A stretch of DNA of 24,479 bases from Dorea sp. (GCA_016295505.1 JAEDLC010000020.1:1-24479); one strand, 5' to 3'; counted from the first letter of the stretch, positions 1-8,258 are shown. A program made the numbers and translations. The notes: generated by a model from the letters alone, not told the origin.

Positions 1-137
1 GAAGATGTAAGAGCTCTCATAACAGACTGTTTTGCAACTCTGTACTGTTTAGAACGTGCTCCTCTGTATCCCTTTGCTAACTTTAATGTTCTATTATGTC
101 TCTTTTTAGCGTTTAAACCGCCTTTAATTCTTGCCAT
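1..137 (-). CDS. rplT: 50S ribosomal protein L20, 3' end beyond window
   Basis: The first 45 codons read MARIKGGLNAKKRHNRTLKL and continue into the basic KGYRGARS region typical of L20, an early-assembling protein that binds 23S rRNA. The ATG at 135-137 is preceded by GGAGGATATAAG, an excellent ribosome binding site. The C-terminal two thirds lie outside the window. It is the last gene of the infC-rpmI-rplT operon. In low-GC Firmicutes L20 is also the autogenous repressor of this operon, acting on the infC leader, and a matching leader is present at 928-1077. The identity is clear from the conserved N-terminus and the gene order. Confidence 0.97.
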   Translation of the reverse strand, partial: MARIKGGLNAKKRHNRTLKLAKGYRGARSKQYRVAKQSVMRALTS

Positions 138-171
138 GTCTTATATCCTCCTTCATTTACTGAACCTTATC

Positions 172-369
172 TTAGAGATATGGTAATACTTTCTTCATGT
201 TCTTTACATTAGTTGCATCAGCGATGGTTGATTTTCTAAGATTTCTTTTTCTCTTTGTAGATTTCTTAGTTAAGATATGGCTCTTATAAGCTTTATTTCT
301 TTTTAATTTTCCTGTACCTGTCTTTTTGAAGCGCTTTGCAGCTGCTCTATTTGTTTTAATTTTTGGCAT
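172..369 (-). CDS. rpmI: 50S ribosomal protein L35
   Basis: This 65-residue, very basic protein starts MPKIKTNRAAAKRFKKTGTG and contains the KSHILTKKSTKRKRNLRK core of bacterial L35, at the usual family length. The ribosome binding site AAGGAGG lies 8 bases before the ATG. It sits 32 bases after infC and 34 bases before rplT on the same strand, the standard infC-rpmI-rplT order, and it should be cotranscribed from the promoter near 1084-1112. It functions as a structural protein of the large ribosomal subunit. Confidence 0.97.
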   Translation of the reverse strand: MPKIKTNRAAAKRFKKTGTGKLKRNKAYKSHILTKKSTKRKRNLRKSTIADATNVKNMKKVLPYL

Positions 370-401
370 GATAAGTTCCTCCTTAAATTTGTAATATATT
401 T

Positions 402-908
402 TTAACGTTTTTCAGTTAAAACCATGCTCATACTTCTGCCTTCCAGTTTTGCCGGCTTTTCAACGACAGCCACATCCTCAAGCATCTTTGCGAAATCATC
501 AAGAATATGCTTGCTCTGCTGCATATGTGCCATCTCACGTCCGCGGAAACGCAGAGTTACTTTTACTTTATTTCCTTTTGTAATAAACTTTTTCGCATTA
601 TTCACTTTCGTATTCAGATCATTTGCCTCGATATTGGGTGAAAGACGCACTTCTTTTACTTCAACGGTCTTCTGCTTTTTCTTTGCCTCTTTCTCCTTTC
701 TTGCAAGCTCATATCTGTACTTTCCGTAGTCAATAATCTTGCAGACAGGCGGCTGAGCCTTCGGAGCTATCTTTACAAGATCAAGATCTGCTTCCTGAGC
801 AAGCTTCATTGCCTCTTTCGGAGACATAATTCCCAGCTGATCTCCATTCTCTCCAATCACTCTTATCTCTTTGTCTCTAATCTGCCCGTTAATCATTAAT
901 TCGCTAAT
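402..908 (-). CDS. infC: Translation initiation factor IF-3, probable AUU start
   Basis: The protein carries both IF-3 domains: the N-terminal domain (INGQIRDKEIRVIGENGDQL, then the PPVCKIIDYGKYRYE segment) and a C-terminal domain with KVTLRFRGREM. IF-3 binds the 30S subunit and enforces correct start-codon choice. The first ATG (894-896) has no ribosome binding site at normal spacing. Four codons upstream in frame an ATT (906-908) lies 9 bases after GGGGG (918-922), giving an N-terminus M-I-S-E-L-M-I-N, the extension seen in many Firmicute IF-3s, so I chose the ATT. AUU starts on infC are known in E. coli and Bacillus and let IF-3 limit its own translation. The length is 168 residues, normal for the family. 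Confidence 0.93.
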   Translation of the reverse strand: MSELMINGQIRDKEIRVIGENGDQLGIMSPKEAMKLAQEADLDLVKIAPKAQPPVCKIIDYGKYRYELARKEKEAKKKQKTVEVKEVRLSPNIEANDLNTKVNNAKKFITKGNKVKVTLRFRGREMAHMQQSKHILDDFAKMLEDVAVVEKPAKLEGRSMSMVLTEKR

Positions 909-926
909 TGTTGTGCACCCCCATCA

Positions 927-1077
927 TAAAAAAATAAGTGAATAGTTTTGAGACTATCCACTTACATATTTCCATAAAACGACCTGCAAAAGATCTCTAT
1001 GTGCAATATCAAACCAGTAGTCACCCGATTGTGCTATGGTGAGAGTGGATACTCTACTTTATTTTTTGCCTTACGCA
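927..1077 (-). promoter_or_regulatory. L20-type attenuator leader of the infC operon
   Basis: On the minus-strand transcript a terminator hairpin pairs 954-963 with 936-945 (10 bp with one G-U, 8-base loop) and is followed by a run of seven U (928-934), just before the infC ribosome binding site. About 85 bases upstream the segment GUAUCCACU (1044-1052) is complementary to AGUGGAUA of the terminator's first arm, so it can form a competing antiterminator. A further small stem, UCACC with GGGUGA (1021-1042), lies between. This is the architecture of the L20 leader of low-GC Firmicutes, where excess L20 favours termination. The structure was read by eye, not folded. Confidence 0.8.
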
Positions 1078-1083
1078 TCTATT

Positions 1084-1112
1084 AATTTAACACATCTGAA
1101 TACGTTTGTCAA
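1084..1112 (-). promoter_or_regulatory. SigA-type promoter of infC-rpmI-rplT
   Basis: A consensus -35 TTGACA (1107-1112) is 17 bases from TAAATT (1084-1089), with an upstream TGT giving an extended -10. Transcription would start near 1077, leaving a leader of about 170 bases that holds the attenuator. Confidence 0.75.
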
Positions 1113-1202
1113 TCTGTTTTTTTATTCTTTTACAGTTCCTGTTCAGATGCATATATACTATATTATTTTACTACTTTGTTTCATTGTTGTCTATAATTTT
1201 CC

Positions 1203-1231
1203 TTGAAAAAAACTCTGTTTCATGGCATAAT
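1203..1231 (+). promoter_or_regulatory. SigA-type promoter of the NSS transporter gene
   Basis: TTGAAA (1203-1208), a 17-base spacer, then CATAAT (1226-1231) preceded by TGG, an extended -10. It diverges from the infC promoter; the stretch between them (1113-1202) is AT-rich with nothing else recognised. Confidence 0.65.
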
Positions 1232-1294
1232 CAACTCCATAGAGCAATTTATTTGAGGAATGTTCGTATTATCAATTGAGGAGGTTTTTTTCAC

Positions 1295-2653
1295 ATGCAA
1301 CAAGAAAGAAGTAATTTTACCAACAAGCTCGGATTTGTTCTGGCCGCTGCCGGATCCGCTGTCGGACTTGGCAACATCTGGAGATTTCCATATCTTGCAG
1401 CAAAATATGGCGGAGGAACGTTTTTACTGATTTATCTGATTCTTGCAGTCACATTTGGTTTCAGCCTTATGATTGCCGAGATTGCTATCGGACGCAAAAC
1501 AGGACTCAGTGCCATCGGCGCTTTCCAGTCACTGGATAAGCGGTTCGGATTTCTGGGAATTCTTGCATCCGCGGTCCCAATTATCATCTTCCCATATTAT
1601 TCTGTTATCGGAGGATGGGTATTGAAGTATTTTGCAGTTTTTATCAGCGGCAACATGACTACATCTGCTGCAGATGACTATTTTCCGTCATTCATCAGTG
1701 GTGCCTTTGAACCGCTTGGATGGTTTGCACTATTCCTTGGAGCCACAGCCATCATCGTATTATTCGGTGTTGAGAAGGGAATTGAAAAAGTAAGTAAGAT
1801 CCTGATGCCGCTCCTGGTAGTCTTAACCTTATTTGTCGCAGTCTATGGTCTTACCATAGATGGTGCAATGGATGGACTTGCTTATTATCTGAAACCACAT
1901 ATGGCAGACGTTTCCGCCAAGACGATCCTTGCTGCTATGGGACAGCTGTTCTACTCCATGTCTCTTGCTATGGGTATTATGATTACATATGGTTCTTATA
2001 TGAAGAAAGACAATAATCTTGAAAGTTCTGTCCGTCAGATCGAGATCTTTGATACCGGTGTTGCATTTCTTGCAGGTCTTATGATCATTCCTGCCGTATT
2101 TGCTTTTTCCGGTGGCGACCGCAGTCAGTTAAGTGCCGGTCCCGGTCTGATGTTTATGACACTTCCGAAAGTATTTAACAGCATGAAGTTTGGCGGAGTC
2201 GTGGGAACATTGTTCTTCATTCTTGTATTTTTTGCCGCACTTACATCCGCAATCTCCCTGATGGAGACCATCGTTTCCATCTTTATGGACAAACTCCACT
2301 GGCAGCGCCGTGGAACCTGTATCTTTGTCTTTGTTCTTGCATTGATTATGGGTATTCCGTCTTCCCTCGGATTCGGTCCTCTGAGTTTCATCAGCTGGAT
2401 GGGTATGTCCGTTCTGGATATTATGGACTTTGTAAGTAACAGTGTATTGATGCCGATCGTTGCATTCTTCACCTGTATCTTTGTTGGATTCATCCTGAAG
2501 CCAAAGACAGTTGCAGACGAAGTAAAAGAAGGCGGTGCAAAATTCGGAGCAGAAAAGATGTTTACTGTTGTAATCAAATGGATTGCTCCGATCTTCCTGG
2601 TACTGATTCTTGCAAGCTCCATCGCAAGCGCACTTGGATTATTTACAATCTAA
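1295..2653 (+). CDS. Sodium-dependent transporter, NSS (SNF) family
   Basis: This 452-residue integral membrane protein belongs to the neurotransmitter:sodium symporter family. The signature at about residues 11-36 (NKLGFVLAAAGSAVGLGNIW, then RFPY) forms the unwound helix TM1 that binds sodium and substrate, and the TM6 region reads FYSMSLAMGIMITYGSY. About 11-12 hydrophobic helices are visible, as in LeuT and MhsT. Bacterial members mostly import hydrophobic or aromatic amino acids with sodium; the substrate cannot be told here. The ATG lies 10 bases after AGGAGG (1279-1284). It is monocistronic: its own promoter is at 1203-1231 and a strong terminator follows at 2677-2730. Confidence 0.93.
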   Translation: MQQERSNFTNKLGFVLAAAGSAVGLGNIWRFPYLAAKYGGGTFLLIYLILAVTFGFSLMIAEIAIGRKTGLSAIGAFQSLDKRFGFLGILASAVPIIIFPYYSVIGGWVLKYFAVFISGNMTTSAADDYFPSFISGAFEPLGWFALFLGATAIIVLFGVEKGIEKVSKILMPLLVVLTLFVAVYGLTIDGAMDGLAYYLKPHMADVSAKTILAAMGQLFYSMSLAMGIMITYGSYMKKDNNLESSVRQIEIFDTGVAFLAGLMIIPAVFAFSGGDRSQLSAGPGLMFMTLPKVFNSMKFGGVVGTLFFILVFFAALTSAISLMETIVSIFMDKLHWQRRGTCIFVFVLALIMGIPSSLGFGPLSFISWMGMSVLDIMDFVSNSVLMPIVAFFTCIFVGFILKPKTVADEVKEGGAKFGAEKMFTVVIKWIAPIFLVLILASSIASALGLFTI

Positions 2654-2676
2654 AAATACAATAATTCATCTATCCC

Positions 2677-2730
2677 AAAACAGGAACCGCTGCAAAATAC
2701 AGACGTATATTTTGCAGCGGTTCCTGTTTT
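2677..2730. terminator. Strong bidirectional terminator
   Basis: A perfect 23-bp stem pairs 2677-2699 with 2708-2730 around an 8-base loop. The arms start with AAAA and end with TTTT, so it can end both the NSS transcript (plus) and the convergent B3/B4 transcript (minus), whose stop codon is at 2733. Confidence 0.95.
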
Positions 2731-2732
2731 CT

Positions 2733-3401
2733 TTATTCTACGATCCAGCTTTTTACATCTTTTGCCAGTGCGTATTTCTCCAGATATTGTTTGCCGGATA
2801 TCAGCGCCTTTTCCAGATCCTGATTCTCCGAAAAAGAATAGATAAGCGTAAGCACCTCTTTTGCATCCTCAGTTATCATTGCCCTCTCAGAATCACTGGT
2901 AGAGCTGCCGATCGCCCCCTTTTCATCCGCAAGAACCGGAAGATGATCGATTTTAATTTCTTCTTTTCCGATTCCCTTATATGTCTCTCCTTCTTCCCCG
3001 ATACGAAATACCAGCTCATCTCCGATATGCGCGATATCGTATGAACCTACAGAAAATCCGGATTCAACAGAGATCAGATTATTCACATCTACAACTGTAT
3101 TCACCTCATACAGTCCCTTTCCCTGACCGATCCTGCGGATCAACGCTTCCGAAGACACGCGATATCTGCTTGGATCTTTTCCAAACGCTTTATATGCTGC
3201 CCGTGATTCTTTAATGTTCGGTATCTCATTGACGCCGTAATCAAAGATCGCATCTTTCGTCCTTTTATATATCTCTTTCTTCAAATATTTCCACATCTCT
3301 TCATTCTTTTTTTCAACTGTAACCTTATATTGCAGGCATCCCACCCGCACAGCCGGCCAGTGTTCTTTCATATTCCTGTCAATCACAAGCTTTTTTTCCA
3401 T
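2733..3401 (-). CDS. Free-standing B3/B4 tRNA-binding-domain protein
   Basis: The 222-residue protein resembles the B3/B4 domain of phenylalanyl-tRNA synthetase beta subunits: ESRAAYKAFGKDPSRYRVS, SEALIRRIGQGKGLYEVNTV, then VDVNNLISVESGFSVGSYD. Free-standing B3/B4 proteins are common in Firmicutes. In PheRS this domain removes mischarged Tyr, so editing or a related amino acid or tRNA role is an inference only. I chose the ATG at 3399-3401, after AAGGGAAGTG, rather than two upstream in-frame ATGs: the promoter -10 (3430-3435) overlaps or follows those, so they would not be transcribed. It diverges from a LysR gene, which may regulate it. The product is soluble, with no signal peptide or membrane segment. 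Confidence 0.85.
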   Translation of the reverse strand: MEKKLVIDRNMKEHWPAVRVGCLQYKVTVEKKNEEMWKYLKKEIYKRTKDAIFDYGVNEIPNIKESRAAYKAFGKDPSRYRVSSEALIRRIGQGKGLYEVNTVVDVNNLISVESGFSVGSYDIAHIGDELVFRIGEEGETYKGIGKEEIKIDHLPVLADEKGAIGSSTSDSERAMITEDAKEVLTLIYSFSENQDLEKALISGKQYLEKYALAKDVKSWIVE

Positions 3402-3429
3402 ATTTATCACTTCCCTTAAATTTTCCTTC

Positions 3430-3488
3430 ATTATATCGTTTCTTTTTTTCAGACACAACTTGTTTTTACAAAAAAGAAACTGTAATAT
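3430..3488. promoter_or_regulatory. Mirror-symmetric divergent promoters with inverted-repeat operator
   Basis: Minus promoter: TTGTGT (3453-3458), 17 bases, TATAAT (3430-3435). Plus promoter: TTGTTT (3460-3465), 17 bases, TAATAT (3483-3488). A perfect 11-bp inverted repeat, GTTTCTTTTTT (3438-3448) and AAAAAAGAAAC (3470-3480), puts one arm in each spacer. All elements are symmetric about base 3459. This is the natural place for the neighbouring LysR protein to bind and control both genes, but binding is an inference. Confidence 0.65.
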
Positions 3489-3529
3489 AAAAGTAACTAC
3501 TTTAAATGCTTTATAAAGGAGCTTACATC

Positions 3530-4399
3530 ATGGATTTACGTAAATGGAAAATATTTCTCTCAGTTGTTGATCACGGAAATTTTACAAGAGCGGGTGAAGA
3601 ACTCGGTTATACCCAGTCAGGTATCACACAGATGATGAAATCCGTAGAACAGGAAGTCGGATTTCCTCTCTTCCATAAAGGACACCACGGGGTATCTCTC
3701 ACTGCTGCAGGTGAAGAACTGCTTCCTGCCATCCGTAATCTTCTGTCGGCAGATGAGTGTCTGAATCAGGAGATATCCTTCTTAAAAGGCGCCAAAAAAG
3801 GAACTTTAAAAATCGGCACTTACGTAAGCTGCTCGATCCACTGGATCCCTGAGATTATACAGGAATTCCAGAAAGAATATCCTGAGATTCTCTTTGATAT
3901 TATGGAAGGAGGAGAAGCCGAGCTGGCTGACTGGCTGGAGAATCATAAAGTAGATATAGGATTTACCAGCTACCACTTGAATAAAACCTATGAATTCATT
4001 CACGTGTTCAATGATCCCATGTATGCTGTTTTTCCAAAAGGTCATCCATTTTCCCAATATGACGTCATTCCCATCGAATGGTATCAGGATGTTCCTTTCG
4101 TTGTCTCCGACTACACATACGGCAACGATGTACGCCGGATCCTGAAAGAAGCAGATGTACGTCCGGACATAAAATATACAACCAGCAATGATTTCACCGT
4201 AATATCCATGGTAGAGCATAACCTTGGAATCACCATTCTTCCATCTCTTGTTCTTCGGGGACTGAGCGGCAACTTTGAAAAGCGTCCGCTTACGCCCGCC
4301 TGTCACCGGGATCTTGGAATGGCCGTTTCTTCTGTAAAAACGATGTCTCCGGCCATGAAGATATTTATCAAATACGCCAGAGAATATCTGCTGGATTAA
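3530..4399 (+). CDS. LysR-family transcriptional regulator
   Basis: The 289-residue protein has a typical LysR winged helix-turn-helix at residues 1-60 (FLSVVDHGNFTRAGEELGYT, then QSGITQMMKSVEQEVG), a linker helix, and a two-lobed effector-binding domain beginning at KGTLKIGTYVS. The length is standard for the family. I chose the ATG at 3530, 8 bases after AAAGGAG (3515-3521), over the upstream ATG at 3506, which lacks a ribosome binding site. It diverges from the B3/B4-domain gene across a shared symmetric promoter, so autoregulation and control of that neighbour are likely. The effector is unknown. Confidence 0.93.
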   Translation: MDLRKWKIFLSVVDHGNFTRAGEELGYTQSGITQMMKSVEQEVGFPLFHKGHHGVSLTAAGEELLPAIRNLLSADECLNQEISFLKGAKKGTLKIGTYVSCSIHWIPEIIQEFQKEYPEILFDIMEGGEAELADWLENHKVDIGFTSYHLNKTYEFIHVFNDPMYAVFPKGHPFSQYDVIPIEWYQDVPFVVSDYTYGNDVRRILKEADVRPDIKYTTSNDFTVISMVEHNLGITILPSLVLRGLSGNFEKRPLTPACHRDLGMAVSSVKTMSPAMKIFIKYAREYLLD

Positions 4400-4414
4400 T
4401 ACAATATTACACAA

Positions 4415-4455
4415 AAAAGATGACAATCAGATTCCCACACTGACTGTCATCTTTT
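4415..4455. terminator. Bidirectional terminator between LysR and degV
   Basis: The arm AAAGATGACA (4416-4425) pairs with TGTCATCTTT (4445-4454). An inner TCAG/CTGA stem continues it after one mismatch. A and T runs flank the arms, so it can serve the plus-strand LysR gene and the minus-strand degV gene. Confidence 0.85.
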
Positions 4456-4516
4456 ACATATTCCATCCATTTGTGAAATGATGCTTTTTCATACTGCCAT
4501 TACACTTTTAATGGTT

Positions 4517-5380
4517 TTATCTGTGATTGCCCATACATACAACTGCCAGAATTCCCGGACCAGTGTGACCGCCGATTACCGTTCCGACATTATTGATGAT
4601 GAACTTTTCTACTCCCATCTTTTCTCTCACCAGATCTGCAAGATACTCTGCATCTTCCAGACAGTCTCCATGAGGAATCATTACAATGTCATTCTCAACA
4701 CCTTCTGAGGCTTCCATTGCCATATCTACAAGCCTGCCGATCGCCTTTTTCCTTCCTCTTTCCTTACGGATCACTTCAAGCTTTCCTTCGTTATCGAGAT
4801 AGATGATTGGTTTGATCTTTACCATTGATCCCAGCACCGCAGAAGTCTTTGAGATTCTTCCGCCTTTCTGCAGATGATTCAGATCATCCACCATAAAGAA
4901 ATGGCAGACTTTCAGTTTATGATCTTCCACCCACTGTGCAACCTCTTCCATGGTCTTTCCTTCTTTTTGAAGCTCCAACGCTTTATAATCGATCATACCC
5001 TCTCCAAGGCTTGCACATAATGTATCAACTACCATAATTTTTCTCTCCGGATACTTTTCCCGAAGTTCCTCCGCAGCAATTCGCATGCTGTTATATGTAC
5101 CGCTCAGACCGGAAGAAAAAGCAAGATGCAGAACATCCTTTCCTTCCTTCAGAATCGGTTCCAGAATCTCCATCGCTGCTTCCGGATTCACCTGAGACGT
5201 AACTGACATCTCGCCGGCTCTTAACCTTCCGTAAAATTCTTTGGAAGACATGTCAAACATGTCCCGGTATGTCTTTCCTTCCATCGTAAAACTCAATGGA
5301 ATCACCGGAATGTGATTCTCCCGGATCCAATCTATCGGCAGGTCAGCCGTACTGTTAATCGTAATCACATAATCATTCAT
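4517..5380 (-). CDS. DegV family (fatty-acid-binding) protein
   Basis: This 287-residue protein has the DegV layout: N-terminal INSTADLP followed by the VIPLSFTMEGKTYRD segment, SVTSQVNP, the SSGLSGTYNSMR loop, VDTLCASLGEG, GGRISK and the C-terminal GTVIGGHTGPG. DegV proteins bind a long-chain fatty acid; FakB members hand it to the FakA kinase for phospholipid synthesis, but no kinase gene is seen here. It is cytosolic. The ribosome binding site AAGGAGG lies upstream of the ATG. The gene starts 39 bases after the MATE gene on the same strand with no terminator between them, so they are probably one transcript. Confidence 0.93.
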   Translation of the reverse strand: MNDYVITINSTADLPIDWIRENHIPVIPLSFTMEGKTYRDMFDMSSKEFYGRLRAGEMSVTSQVNPEAAMEILEPILKEGKDVLHLAFSSGLSGTYNSMRIAAEELREKYPERKIMVVDTLCASLGEGMIDYKALELQKEGKTMEEVAQWVEDHKLKVCHFFMVDDLNHLQKGGRISKTSAVLGSMVKIKPIIYLDNEGKLEVIRKERGRKKAIGRLVDMAMEASEGVENDIVMIPHGDCLEDAEYLADLVREKMGVEKFIINNVGTVIGGHTGPGILAVVCMGNHR

Positions 5381-5419
5381 TCTCTTTTCCTCCTTGTGCC
5401 CTCTTATCTTATCATCTCA

Positions 5420-6775
5420 TTACATATTACGCAAAACCTTTTTCATTGTAACTGCGAACAATATTCCTGTCGTGGTCACGGATATAAAATCCGCAATCGG
5501 TTCCGCAATATAGATTCCCAAAACTCCCATATATTTCGGAAGTATGATCGCAAGTGGTATCAACAGAAACACTTTCCGAAGCAGCGCGATGAATAAAGAT
5601 ACCTTTGCCTGGCCAAGAGCCAGAAATACAGTCTGACATGCCGACTGTATTCCAAAAATGGAAATCACAAGAAAATATACAGGCATATAAGTACATGTCA
5701 ATTCCACAAGTTTTTTATTATTCGTAAATATCATTGCATATACATGTGGCTTCAAAATAGCAATTCCTGCAAGAATCAGCGTACCCAAAAGACAGCTCAG
5801 AATCAGACGCCAGATGGTACCTTTCACTCTGTCTTTCTTTCCCGCACCATAATTATAACTGATGATCGGCTGTACTCCCTGTGTAATCCCCTGAATCGGT
5901 ATAATGATCAACTGCATGATACTCATCATAATCGACATCGTTCCTACGTAGAGATCCCCACCGTACTGCTGAAGCCCGGAATTCAATGTAATTGTCACGA
6001 AGCTTTCCGTACTCTGCATAATAAACGGAGAGATACCAAGTCCGGCAATAAGCTTCACCACATCTTTTTGCAATCGAAGATTCTGAACTTTCAGGCGCAT
6101 AACACTCTTTTCCGACACAAGAAAACGGACCACCCAGACAGCGCTGACTGCCTGTGATATGATCGTTGCAAGCGCCGCTCCCTTTACTCCCATATCCATC
6201 ACAAATATCAGCACCGGATCCAGGCAGATATTCACCACAGCGCCGATCAGGACAGACAGCATCGCAATCTTCGCCTCTCCCTGCCCGCTGATAAATGAAT
6301 TCAGTCCGAGTGCAAACTGTACAAAAACCGTGCCAAGAAGGTAGATTCCGATATAATCCCTTGCATATGTAATCGTCGTATCACTCGCACCAAATGCATA
6401 TAAAATCGGCGTTTTAAAAACAGAAAATCCAATCGTCAGAATAATAGAAAACAATATCAGCAGTCCGGCGGAATTTCCCAGAATCTCCTCCGCTTTATCC
6501 GGATGTTTTTTCCCAAGCTGTATAGAAGCAAGTGGAGCACCTCCCATCCCGGCAAAAGCACTGAATGCTGATATCATCAAAATAATAGGAAATGTAACGC
6601 CAACTCCTGTCAGCGCTACATCCCCGTATCCATGAATATGTCCAATGTAGATCCTGTCCACAATATTATATAGCATATTAATAAGCTGAGCCGCAACCGC
6701 CGGCATTGCAAGGGAAACCATCAGCTTTCCAAGAGGTGCAGTCCCAAGCCGTTCATCTTTGTTTCCTTTCATCAT
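5420..6775 (-). CDS. MATE family multidrug exporter
   Basis: The 451-residue, 12-helix membrane protein shows the MATE pattern: the N-terminal PLGKLMVSLAMPAVAAQLIN, then MLYNIVDRIYIGH, and a second-half counterpart containing GITQGVQPIISYNYGAGK. Members export cationic drugs and metabolites by sodium or proton antiport. It is of the NorM/DinF-like subtype common in gut Clostridia. GAGGG precedes the ATG; a second ATG follows directly, so the start is uncertain by one codon. A promoter is visible at 6815-6844, and degV follows in the same direction. The substrate cannot be told from sequence. Confidence 0.93.
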   Translation of the reverse strand: MMKGNKDERLGTAPLGKLMVSLAMPAVAAQLINMLYNIVDRIYIGHIHGYGDVALTGVGVTFPIILMISAFSAFAGMGGAPLASIQLGKKHPDKAEEILGNSAGLLILFSIILTIGFSVFKTPILYAFGASDTTITYARDYIGIYLLGTVFVQFALGLNSFISGQGEAKIAMLSVLIGAVVNICLDPVLIFVMDMGVKGAALATIISQAVSAVWVVRFLVSEKSVMRLKVQNLRLQKDVVKLIAGLGISPFIMQSTESFVTITLNSGLQQYGGDLYVGTMSIMMSIMQLIIIPIQGITQGVQPIISYNYGAGKKDRVKGTIWRLILSCLLGTLILAGIAILKPHVYAMIFTNNKKLVELTCTYMPVYFLVISIFGIQSACQTVFLALGQAKVSLFIALLRKVFLLIPLAIILPKYMGVLGIYIAEPIADFISVTTTGILFAVTMKKVLRNM

Positions 6776-6814
6776 ATTACAATCCCTCTTTTACAAATTA
6801 TTTCTCAACGTTGT

Positions 6815-6844
6815 ATTTTAGCACACTGTTCCTATATTGTCCAA
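6815..6844 (-). promoter_or_regulatory. Promoter of MATE-degV
   Basis: TTGGAC (6839-6844), an 18-base spacer, then TAAAAT (6815-6820) preceded by TGC, an extended -10. No other promoter was noticed before degV. Confidence 0.6.
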
Positions 6845-6872
6845 CGCAATATAAACTTCTGCAGTTTCTGCA

Positions 6873-8258
6873 CTAATTTAACTTGACATTCAGATAACTT
6901 CTGCCAGACAGTGTTTTATTAAAACAAATGCTGCATATGATCAGAATACTTCCGGCAGCAAATCCAATCCAGTCAAACAGTGCCGTAAGTATCAGAAGCT
7001 CCAGACGCATAAATTTCAATGCATAGCCAAGTTCAAAATTCGGCTGTGTGTAATTGGCCACCGCCACAAATGCCATATAAAGCATAACTTCGCTGTTGAA
7101 CCAGCCGGAAGCCACCGAAAATTCTCCCATTACCAGACCCGCAATGACACTGAGCGGTGTACTTAACATACTTGGTGTATTCAGTGCTGCCAGTCGAAGG
7201 CCATCTATCGCAACTTCCAGAAGGAGAAGCTGCCAGATCAGAGGAATGTTGACCGTATCTTTTACCGCAACAAAAGCAAACACCTGTGGAAGCCAGTTCA
7301 GGTTCTGCATAAAAAGCAGAAATACCGGTGTCAGGAAGATTGTCATCAGATTGATAAGTCCTCTGGAAACCTTAAGATACACGCTGGTCAGAGTCGGGAA
7401 ATAATAATCATTTGCTTCTTCAATCATATCATAGATCGAAGTCGGCAATATCATTGCGGACGGAGAATTATCCACCAGAATGACAACTTTTCCTTCCAGA
7501 AGACAGGCTGCAGCCGTATCCGGCCGTTCTGTAAACTTGAATTTGGGAAACGGATTGTACCATTTCCGCTTAAAAAGGCACTCTGCCAGGCTCTGCTGAT
7601 TCATCCTCAGATCATCCGTTTGAATTGCCTGAATCCGGTTGGATACATTTTTCAGAAGCTCCTGATCCACACGATCACTCATATAGCAGATTGCCACGTC
7701 TGTACGGGAGCTGTCTCCCACTTCTGTCATCTCCATCACAAGATGAGGATCACGAATCCGCCTTCTCATCAGCGCTGTATTAAATACAATCGTCTCCACA
7801 AATCCATCTCTGGAACCACGAAGTGCCTTATCTTTATCCGGCTCCTCCACGCTTCTAGCAGGATAAGTTCTGCAGTCAATCGCAATACACGCCTCATATC
7901 CGTCAATAAACACACAGGTTACACCGGATAATACATTCTTCATCACCTGATCAAAATTACCCAGAACATCTACTTCAACATATGGAACGCATTCTCTTGA
8001 AAAACGTGTTGCATCCGGCGGCATATCTTCTTTGGTTACTTTCATCAATGAGTCCATGATCTTGAGCATCGTCTCATCTTTTGTAAAACCATCAATAAAA
8101 TAAAAAGAAGACATTCTGCCTCCAATCACAATGTCTCTCTGTATCATATCAAAACTGTCCTTCAACGGGAGCACCTGATTCATATATGCGGCGTTTTCCT
8201 CCCGTGAGGCAGCTATCTTCTTATTCAACTGTTCGCGTGTCCTGTGACCTTCCATCAT
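6873..8258 (-). CDS. GerA family spore germination protein (SpoVAF-like)
   Basis: The 461-residue protein has the GerA A-subunit layout: a long soluble N-terminal domain (to about residue 290), containing DSFDMIQRDI and FIDGFTKDETMLKI, followed by several transmembrane helices with GLRLAALNTPSMLSTPLSVI and an ALFDWIG segment. GerA-type A subunits sit in the inner spore membrane and act in germinant sensing and ion release. The N-terminal phrasing and length are closer to SpoVAF than to nutrient-receptor A subunits, but no SpoVA or GerB/GerC genes adjoin. Two successive ATGs (8258, 8255) follow AAGGTGG; the second has better spacing. A candidate forespore promoter lies at 8288-8316. Confidence 0.88.
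   Translation of the reverse strand: MMEGHRTREQLNKKIAASREENAAYMNQVLPLKDSFDMIQRDIVIGGRMSSFYFIDGFTKDETMLKIMDSLMKVTKEDMPPDATRFSRECVPYVEVDVLGNFDQVMKNVLSGVTCVFIDGYEACIAIDCRTYPARSVEEPDKDKALRGSRDGFVETIVFNTALMRRRIRDPHLVMEMTEVGDSSRTDVAICYMSDRVDQELLKNVSNRIQAIQTDDLRMNQQSLAECLFKRKWYNPFPKFKFTERPDTAAACLLEGKVVILVDNSPSAMILPTSIYDMIEEANDYYFPTLTSVYLKVSRGLINLMTIFLTPVFLLFMQNLNWLPQVFAFVAVKDTVNIPLIWQLLLLEVAIDGLRLAALNTPSMLSTPLSVIAGLVMGEFSVASGWFNSEVMLYMAFVAVANYTQPNFELGYALKFMRLELLILTALFDWIGFAAGSILIICSICFNKTLSGRSYLNVKLN

Noticed and set aside
2125..2622. 165-codon open frame antisense to the NSS gene
   Set aside because: It is a shadow frame of a well-conserved transporter gene, with no ribosome binding site and low-complexity protein content.
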